Source of the DNA: Euperipatoides rowelli
Taxonomy: Eukaryota > Onychophora > Udeonychophora > Euonychophora > Peripatopsidae
NCBI GenBank assembly: GCA_003024985.2
Contig: PXIH01S0002511.1
DNA length: 13,729 bases
Strand: one strand, 5' to 3'
A program made the position numbers and the translations under genes. Every line of letters starts with the position of its first letter. Positions within the stretch are counted from its first letter, which is position 1. Positions 8,153-13,729 of this stretch are shown here, in pieces. Under the pieces are notes generated by a model that had not been told where the DNA came from, searched no databases, and saw only the letters and a list, made by a program, of their open reading frames with translations.

Positions 8153-8160
8153 TAATAAAC
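8153..8160 (+). repeat. Left 8-bp target site duplication (TAATAAAC)
   Basis: TAATAAAC ends directly before the left terminal repeat and is identical to 9025-9032 directly after the right terminal repeat. Eight-base duplications are the rule for hAT insertions. Confidence 0.92.
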
Positions 8161-8186
8161 TAGGGCTCTCAGGTTTCATCGAGTGT

Positions 8187-8201
8187 AAACCGGGACATTT
8201 T
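8187..8201 (+). repeat. Subterminal repeat copy 1 (AAACCGGGACATTTT)
   Basis: This 15-mer, 26 bases in from the left end of the hAT-like element, recurs exactly at 8451-8465. Related ACCGG motifs occur near the right end. Repeated subterminal motifs are the usual transposase-binding sites of hAT elements, so the same role is plausible here. Confidence 0.7.
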
Positions 8202-8450
8202 TTTTTTTTTGTAGGGGGTTTTACCCTACTAACATAATTTATTGGGGATAAGGATATACTTTCATTTTAATAGAAGTAACAAGAATGATTACAATAGTAA
8301 TTTAGAAAAGATATAATTGGGATGGATTTGGCTTAATTTTAGTTGAGCTGTTTCCATTTTAATCGGCATACAAAAAGAAAAAAAAAAGAACTTTTACAAG
8401 TTGTAAGAGTGATATAAAAATGTCAGTTATAACTATAGCTTAGTTATTTT

Positions 8451-8465
8451 AAACCGGGACATTTT
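8451..8465 (+). repeat. Subterminal/internal repeat copy 2 (AAACCGGGACATTTT)
   Basis: Exact second copy of the 15-mer at 8187-8201, in the same orientation and 264 bases further in. Its spacing suggests either a second transposase site or an internal duplication of the left end during formation of the deletion derivative. Confidence 0.7.
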
Positions 8466-8640
8466 ATGTGTATATATTAAATATGATATAATATATATTT
8501 TAAGGAAAAGCTTATTAAATATTAATTTTATTAATTTATTACATAATTATTTTTTTTATTAAAGTACGAACAAACCAAAACAAAAAATTATAAAATTCAT
8601 CACAAAATAAAATTTTTAGTAAAAAATAATTCACTTTAAT

Positions 8641-8685
8641 AAAATGCCCAAAGGCAAAGCACAGTCTTCTTGCTATGGGCATTTT
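8641..8685. repeat. Stem-loop inside the hAT-like element
   Basis: AAAATGCCCA (8641-8650) is the exact reverse complement of 8676-8685, giving a 10-bp stem with a 25-nt loop in the middle of the hAT-like element. No promoter or poly-T context suggests an RNA gene. Confidence 0.6.
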
Positions 8686-8939
8686 AAAATTTAGCGGGTT
8701 CGTATATTAAAAAAAAACCCTACGTAGCATATGCTGATAAACATATTCAAAATTGTGAACAATTTTTAAGAGCCAAACACAAAAGGCAACGGTAGCCAAT
8801 TTAGGATTTTGGATATCACGGCAGCGTTGTCACTGCTGTTTATGTAATTGATTCTGTATTGAATAATATTCCAATAATTAACCGCAATTCACCAATTGAA
8901 AAATATATTGTAAATTTATAAAAACCGGTACAAATGGTT

Positions 8940-8962
8940 GTCCCGAAGCATGCTCTCGGGAC
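8940..8962. repeat. Palindrome near the right end of the hAT-like element
   Basis: GTCCCGA (8940-8946) pairs with TCGGGAC (8956-8962), and the 9-base spacer itself contains the palindrome GCATGC. The CGGGAC half-site echoes the motif repeated at the left end. It lies about 60 bp inside the right terminus, where hAT subterminal binding sites cluster. Confidence 0.7.
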
Positions 8963-8979
8963 GCCGGGATTGAAGACTC

Positions 8980-9003
8980 AAAACCGGTAACAATACCGGT
9001 TTT
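8980..9003. repeat. Right subterminal palindrome AAAACCGGTA/TACCGGTTTT
   Basis: Perfect 10-bp arms (8980-8989 and 8994-9003) around a 4-nt loop, 21 bases inside the right end of the hAT-like element. It contains two ACCGGT sites in opposite orientation, related to the ACCGGGA sites at the left end. A dimeric transposase site is a reasonable inference. Confidence 0.8.
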
Positions 9004-9024
9004 CTGGTACACCCGAGAGCCCTA

Positions 9025-9032
9025 TAATAAAC
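9025..9032 (+). repeat. Right 8-bp target site duplication (TAATAAAC)
   Basis: Identical to 8153-8160. It directly follows the right terminal repeat, which ends GAGAGCCCTA at 9024. Confidence 0.92.
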
Positions 9033-10519
9033 TAATCTATTTCTGATTATAGGAAATTTTCTGTTTTTGTTTCTTTGATCATAACCCTTACACATCTGAA
9101 AGAATCTTCCGAACCTCTAATTCATAGCATTAATAAATACATAGCCATATTTTTTTCCCTTTTATTTATCCAATGTAGAACCTTCTCACAAGGTAGGTTA
9201 TGTTTGGGGGGGTGGGAGTAAGGGATGCATTCATAGGCCACACCCTGCTCTACATAAATTACTAGCTTGCCAGGATGTGAGATAAGTGACCGTAAGACCA
9301 GAATTCAGATGGTTCAGTCTAATATATTAAATTTGTATCTGCAGTCAACATGTGTTTGGCCTCTGCAAGAAAAGGGACTTTGCCTCTAAGAAAGTAAATT
9401 AAGTTTTTAAATTAAATATAAAGAAAAAAATTATTAATCAAAAGGGGAAGGATTAAATTATTTTTTCCTGGTAAAGTTTCCGAGTTAAATTATTCTTGAG
9501 AAGTTCTGGGCTTTAAAAAATTGAAATTTTTTGCAACCATATGGTAATGTCTAGAATGAATTTATTTTTGCATTTAGGAAAAGGAAATCCTTAATTGGTT
9601 TTAAGGTTAGAGTCGGGGGCCTTATCAAAAATGATGTGATATAATCATCTCTTTGGGGCATATAAGATAAATAGACAATTTTAGGGTGTAGTCAAAATAA
9701 TGGGACAATTTTTTTGTGAAGTCATTACCTTGATTCTTGAGAAAATCTTTCACAAAGTTAATGTGAAAAAGTGAAATAAATAATTTCAGTATTGAGTTTC
9801 AATATTGTAGAAATTGCATCTAATATAACAGTGTGTGATCTAATGCAAGTACCTTGGACATTTACTAATAATTGTAGAAATAAAAGTTAAATCAAGTGAT
9901 TCATATTCCCTATAGAAAGAAAGCCATTCCTGCTCTCTGTAGAAGTATGTTTATTTATAATAGATCAACAGATAAAGAAAAGTAAAATATGAAGACAATA
10001 CTTCTTCAGATTTACAAGCCTATGAATTTAAAATTTTGATCAATTATCAATAATAAATACTGATCAATCAAGAGAATGACTGTATTGATGAACAGGTTAA
10101 AGATGTTAATGATATATTTAATCAGGAGGTATTGTATGTTATGAAAAAGGAGATCAATAATTGGGTGATCTACCATCATAAACTTACCCTTGGATTTTGA
10201 TCTCTCCCCTAAACATCTATTCTGCATATTAAATTTTATCTGATTTACTTTGTCAATCTTGTACTAATTATTGAAAAAAAAAAAGTTAATTTTGCTTATC
10301 TACACCGATACCTAATTTACAAACTGTTTTTGAGTAGAGACCTTTCCTGGATGGAGAGAATAATAAAAAAAAAATTAAAAAAAATTTTTTTTTTTTTGTT
10401 TTGGCCCAAAATAATTTTTTTTTTAAAATAAATTAATCACTGGAAAATCACTTTATTAGAAACTGAATGTAAGCTAAGAAATGCTTTGCAACACATTTGC
10501 ATATGTTCAGTATTTTTTA
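9033..10519. other. Intergenic, no gene seen
   Basis: AT-rich DNA with poly-A and poly-T tracts, notably 10365-10425. A patch at about 9180-9390 is richer in G+C, with a seven-G run near 9206-9212, but no frame there is convincingly protein-like on either strand and I recognise no repeat family. A minus-strand open frame at 10012-10227 translates as Ile/Leu/Asn-rich low-complexity sequence. I reject it as a gene. Confidence 0.5.
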
Positions 10520-10870
10520 TTACACGATAGGTAAATGAGGATTTTCTCTTTCGGCTATCTTCTTTAACTGGTCCTCTCTGTATCTGCCCTTTCTATTTGG
10601 CCCATTAAGCAAGTATCTTGTTCATTTTTTAATCTACCACTATATAAAGACATTGTCATCTTTTCCTTCAGTGGTAAATTTTAAAGTACATGCATGTCGA
10701 CAGTCTTGTCTGGTGGCTTTAGCTGGAACCAAATTGCCGTTACTATTAATATATTCATTACCAACCCTTCTAACAATTTATTTTTTCCTTATGTTCTTTG
10801 TTAACCACACTCTTTTCCCTCTTTGAGGTAACTCATCATCTGAAATCGAATTTTGATCAACAATACTATA
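10520..10870 (-). pseudogene. Coding-like antisense remnant of unknown family
   Basis: One minus-strand frame from 10870 to 10520 reads 117 codons with protein-like composition but internal stops (one TAA, two TAG, one TGA) before a double TAA. Recognisable pieces are a charged opening (SDDELPQRGKR), NEYINSNGNLVPAKA, a Cys/His cluster C-R-H-A-C, TEGKDDNVFI, and the basic end RKGRYREDQLKKIAEREN. The G+C content exceeds that of both flanks. The pattern loosely recalls insect proteins of uncharacterised, often transposon-associated families in which a GK-V/L-VPAK segment precedes a cysteine cluster. That resemblance is from memory and weak. It may be a decayed transposase or host-gene fragment. 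No splice sites or neighbours clarify its role. Confidence 0.4.
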
Positions 10871-11944
10871 AGAAAACAGGGATATTTACTTTGTTTGTAG
10901 TAGCCAGTAATACAATACTGTAAAATGACAACATAACATAATAAGCAACAGTTCTTAGTAGTTCAGCCTATTGATTATTAAAACAAGTAAATTAAAGGTC
11001 AAATGTAAGATTTAAAAAAAAAATTTTTTCATTATTGATTTTCAAAGTTTTTTTTTCCATGTAATTAGAATTTTCTTTTGCATGCCTAAAGATAGATAAC
11101 TAATACTGTAGTTAAGAAAATTTCACNTGAATGNAATGACATTTGTAGAATAAATAGAGTGACGCGTTTCAATTTCTATAATTGTTATGAATTATTATAA
11201 TATACAGTCCATTTATTTTTGTTAGAATTTTTTTTTTTTTTTTAAATCTTTTGCAGTATGAAGTTAAATAACTATTGGTCCTTTCTACAAGTTTATAATT
11301 AAATTGAATCATTTTTGATGAAAATAATAAAGACTGCATTTCAAATAGAAATTAATAATTTATGTCGGAAAGGATCCGTTAGTGGATAGGAACTGAACTT
11401 TTTCAATGTCAGATAAGATCTGACATAGGATTGGTAAGGGTTAAAGCTGATAATGTTTAAATACTTGTAAAAAAATCATAATCAAATTCATTCTTTATGC
11501 TATTATGGTCCAATTTGTTTTTTAAAAAAAATCAAACTGACCTATAATACAAGTTGAACATACCTCTATTTACATGTTAAATCATTAAATAAAACAGCTG
11601 TAGAGACCGTTTCGTCATCAAATTAATCTCAACTCGCCCCAAAAAAAAAAAATGTGAAAGTTTCAATTTGTAATCTCGGACTGAGTATAGCAATAGTCTT
11701 AATTTTATCTTTAAATAACTTTTTTTTTATGCATTTAAAATGATTTTTTTCAAGTGGAATTTTTTTTTTTAGTAATTATCTTTGAAAATCAATAATAATA
11801 ATAATAAAAAAAATTGTTACATTTAACCTTTAAACAAAAATTTCACAAAAATTGATTGAGAACAATCCTGGTTGGTTTTCAAATAAAATAAAACAATTAT
11901 TATAATAAAAAAAACAGATGATATATAAAAATAAAAATTTAGAA
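10871..11944. other. Intergenic, no gene seen
   Basis: Very AT-rich, with T tracts (11039-11050, 11227-11243), an AAT microsatellite (about 11791-11807) and two N (11127, 11134). A 9-bp perfect stem-loop sits at 11406-11426. No coding frame or repeat family is recognised. The 5' end of the LINE remnant may begin in the last part of this stretch. Confidence 0.5.
11406..11426. repeat. Short perfect hairpin ATGTCAGAT/ATCTGACAT
   Basis: Arms 11406-11414 and 11418-11426 with a 3-nt loop. It stands alone in AT-rich DNA with a slightly GC-richer flank (11364-11440). No poly-T terminator or coding neighbour gives it a function. Confidence 0.6.
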
Positions 11945-12105
11945 GAATTGCATGAAGTTAATGTTGCGTAAAAAAAATTTAATTCTGTATTAAATCAACC
12001 TAATAGTAATATATTTGCGTATAAAATTTAAGGGTCATTCATGGGTAAAAAAAAATATTAACAGATATTACCTTTCTTCAATTATCTAAACAACAAACAT
12101 ATTTT

Positions 12106-12487
12106 CTGATTAATAATTATTTTGAATGTTTGTCTAGACTGCATGCACCTCTTGATATCAATTTAATTGAAGGTTATGTTACTGAGTCTGACATCCCATT
12201 GATTAAAACTGAACAAGTTTATAAATATCTAATAGATATTGAGAAAAAAAAAAACAATGCAACCCGAATTTATTTTATTTATATTTAAAGAATTTGCTTT
12301 ATTTCTTATGGAACCTATTACAAATTTAATAAATCTGGTCATACTTTCATGTAGATGGCCTGAAATATGGAAAATTTCAATTTTGGTTACGTTATTAAAA
12401 AACAATCATGTAAAATTGTGTCTATTAGAGGAACATATTATGAAATGTATAAATCCAGTTATTCATCATAAAATTGATATTTTTTAA
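12106..12487 (+). pseudogene. LINE ORF2 remnant: linker and RT fingers
   Basis: An open frame from 12106 reads NNYFECLSRLHAPLD and GYVTESDIPLIKTEQVYKYL, the linker that precedes RT in many CR1/Jockey-type ORF2 proteins. An 11-A run (12244-12254) then shifts the frame, and the next frame continues KEFALFLMEPITNLINL and RWPEIWKISILVTLLK. These match the conserved block '...LKEFA..L..PLT.IFN.S...G..P..WK.A.V.PL.K'. The usual K-GPDGIP segment at the junction is eroded. LLEEHIMKCINPVIHHKID corresponds to the VLEK.I...I.P....KID block. The reading stops near 12487, at the start of a G-rich tract. Confidence 0.82.
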
Positions 12488-12505
12488 TTAGGGAGGGGGG
12501 GGGGG

Positions 12506-13007
12506 TGATAAAAAATCTACAGGTCACTATTATAACTTTTTATTTGAATGATACCTTAAAACACCTTGAGCAATCTAAACCCATGGTTTATAGTTTTGTT
12601 TTAGATTTTAAAAATCATTTAACATAATAAATCGTATTTTAATTAAAAAACTTGAGTTAGGTATACAAAGTAATGCTAACAAATTAATAGCATCATTCCT
12701 CATGAATAGGTATCATATTTAAAAAAATGGTGAAAACTATTACCTTGGTTTTTATGCAGAGTGGTATTCCTCAGGGATCGGCTATAAGTACCTTGTTTTC
12801 GACATGATTAATGACCTTGCAAGTCAATATCAATTTAGACTTAAGTTCATTGATGATGTAACAATGTCTTGTCACATACCTAATAAATCAAATATTACTC
12901 CCCAGCTAATGATTGAAGAAATTGGAAAACAAGCTGATCTTATTCAATTACCTTTAAATTATGATAAATGTAAACTTCTAATACATACTGTAATTTTACA
13001 AAAATAA
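12506..13007 (+). pseudogene. LINE reverse transcriptase palm remnant
   Basis: After an 11-G tract (12495-12505) the palm continues. VYSFVLDF holds the first catalytic Asp (12604-12606). The expected SKAFD segment is eroded, and a frame change leads to NRILIKKLELGI and ASFLMNRYHI. SGIPQGS (12760-12780) is the GxPQGS motif. After another shift MINDLASQYQFRLKFIDD carries the active-site Asp pair at 12852-12857, where the family has Y/F-x-D-D. LNYDKCK follows as the LN..KT/C block. These are the diagnostic motifs of a reverse transcriptase. At least three frameshifts and two stops make it inactive. Confidence 0.88.
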
Positions 13008-13012
13008 AGGAG

Positions 13013-13490
13013 ATGCAATTTATTAAAATTAATGATAAAATACAATATTGTGATATTAAAATCCTGGGCATTACTTTACAAAATACTCTAAAATGGGATA
13101 TGCATTTTAATAATATAATTGCTAAAGCAAATAAATCTATATACAGTATCTATTATACAAATTTAGTCAATTTAGAGCATCAAAAGATGTTTTAATTCAT
13201 ACATATAAAATTTGTTAGACCAAAAGTTGAATATTGCTCCTATCTATGGAACAATCCAATTACTTTAAAACAAATTGAAAAATTAGAGCTATTGCAAAAA
13301 AGTGTGTTACAATTATTTTAAAGAATGATTATATTAACTATGAATTAGCATTATTAGATTTAAATATTGAATTTCTTATAGATAGGTTTAAGCAAATGAC
13401 TTTTGCAAAAAAAAAAAAAAAATACTGGTTAACTATCCCCAGTTGTTGCCCAAATCAAACTTAGAAATATCTGGTATTGTTACAAACTAA
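13013..13490 (+). pseudogene. LINE ORF2 remnant: RT thumb and C-terminal region
   Basis: A frame from 13013 reads IKINDKIQYCDIKILGITL, QNTLKWDMHFNNII and AKANKSIYSIYY, equivalent to the K-LG-x-LD..L.W..HI..I..KA block after the RT palm. After a stop at 13193-13195 another frame gives KFVRPKVEYCSYLWNN (about 13208-13254) and EKLELLQKSVLQL, the 'RP.LEY...VW......I..LE..Q...' segment. LALLDLNIEFLIDRFKQMTFAK follows, ending in a 15-A run near 13408-13422. Beyond this only weak similarity remains (PVVAQIKLRN near 13440-13470). No RNase H domain is seen. Confidence 0.8.
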
Positions 13491-13560
13491 ACATACCAAA
13501 TATCAAAACCAAGATATTTTAACTCTCCATTGGTTTCAATGTTAAGGATGCTCAACAATG

Positions 13561-13701
13561 GTATAGTTTTGTAATAATGTAAATTATATTTGTACTTAGT
13601 TATAATTATTTTAATACTCTATTTACTGTAACTACTTTCATATCCTTTTTAGGGCAAGAGAGTAGCGATTATCTAGAGTCTAGTTATCATATTATTTATT
13701 G
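13561..13701. other. Intergenic, possible LINE 3' tail
   Basis: AT-rich with no coding frame. It may hold the LINE 3' untranslated end, but no poly-A tail, simple-repeat tail or target duplication defines it. Confidence 0.4.
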
Positions 13702-13729
13702 CAGTGCCGTAGCCAGAAATTTTTTTCGG
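13702..13729 (+). mobile_element. Possible terminus of a DNA transposon, cut by window end
   Basis: CAGTGCCGTAGCCAGAAATT followed by T's and CGG closely resembles the start CAGTGGCGTAGCCAGGA, then a T/G tract, found as a terminal repeat of DNA transposons and MITEs in many invertebrate genomes. This is from memory, and the superfamily is not certain. Only 28 bases are visible, so neither internal sequence nor the other end can be tested. Confidence 0.4.

Larger units (their letters stand above)
8161..9024. mobile_element. Non-autonomous hAT-like DNA transposon, 864 bp
   Basis: The left end begins TAGGGCTCTCAGGTTT and the right end, read on the minus strand, begins TAGGGCTCTCGGGTGT. These 16-bp terminal inverted repeats match at 14 positions. 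A perfect 8-bp duplication TAATAAAC flanks the element. The combination of 8-bp duplication and a TAGGG/CAGGG-type terminus is characteristic of the hAT superfamily. P and Merlin elements also make 8-9-bp duplications but have other ends. No transposase reading frame exists inside, so it depended on an enzyme supplied elsewhere. The interior is AT-rich with GC-richer ends, contains repeated ACCGG motifs close to both ends, and has several small palindromes. The intact duplication suggests that it inserted later than the Gypsy copy decayed. Confidence 0.93.
12060..13560 (+). mobile_element. 5'-truncated non-LTR retrotransposon (CR1/L2/Jockey-like LINE) remnant
   Basis: Plus-strand fragments give the RT-proximal linker, the RT fingers, palm and thumb, and the C-terminal region of an APE-type LINE ORF2, in order over about 1.5 kb and spread over all three frames. 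The endonuclease that should precede RT is not recognisable. A weak continuation may reach back to about 11945. Truncation at the 5' end is the normal result of target-primed reverse transcription. The 3' end is not marked by a clear poly-A tail or microsatellite, and no target duplication was found. Wording of the motifs (VKxL-type linker, SGIPQGS, a MINDLA block before xIDD, KxLGI, VEYCSYLW) fits the CR1/L2/Jockey assemblage. I cannot choose the clade by eye. Confidence 0.88.

Noticed and set aside
10012-10227. Minus-strand 71-residue open frame with an apparent membrane-like segment
   Set aside because: Ile/Leu-rich stretch from AT-rich codons. No homologue recognised and no supporting context.
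1-13729. CRISPR array, toxin-antitoxin, phage-defence or other prokaryotic system
   Set aside because: No regularly spaced repeats, operons or ribosome binding sites. The content is eukaryotic retroelements and DNA transposons.

Overview
The window reads as AT-rich, non-coding DNA from an invertebrate animal nuclear genome. Four isolated N characters (3120, 3900, 11127, 11134) suggest draft assembly. I see no intact host gene, rRNA, complete tRNA, CRISPR array or bacterial-type operon. The long poly-A/poly-T tracts, eukaryotic retroelement families and a possible tRNA-derived SINE all point to a eukaryote. The exact taxon cannot be read from the sequence.

Nearly everything recognisable is a transposable element. 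On the minus strand from about 7902 down to about 3868 lies a decayed Ty3/Gypsy LTR retrotransposon. Gag, protease, reverse transcriptase, RNase H, integrase and the C-terminal tail can all be followed in order. A CHCC-type Gag finger and a primer-binding-site remnant resembling tRNA-Trp (TGGTGACC) point to the CsRn1 clade. Many stops and frameshifts break it, and the LTRs were not resolved. On the plus strand from about 12060 to 13560 is a 5'-truncated, frameshifted non-LTR retrotransposon (CR1/L2/Jockey-like LINE). Its RT palm motifs are readable but its endonuclease is missing.

Between them, at 8161-9024, is an 864-bp non-autonomous DNA transposon with hAT-type hallmarks. It has imperfect terminal inverted repeats starting TAGGGCTCTC, a perfect 8-bp target duplication (TAATAAAC) and internal palindromic subterminal motifs. 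It is the cleanest mobile element in the window and sits just beyond the 5' end of the Gypsy copy.

The left third (1-3850) has no convincing gene but holds unusual structures. These are a 178-bp foldback with perfect 74-bp arms (929-1106), a TATA-box-like site followed by a short GC-richer open stretch broken by one stop (1249-1560), two back-to-back hairpins between near-identical short direct repeats (2349-2456), and a tRNA/SINE-like B box with an adjacent stem-loop (2868-2925). A broken minus-strand coding-like remnant of unknown family lies at 10520-10870. The last 28 bases look like the terminus of another DNA transposon cut by the window edge. The elements do not form a working system: this is a repeat graveyard, with the hAT-like element and the perfect foldback as the youngest-looking pieces.
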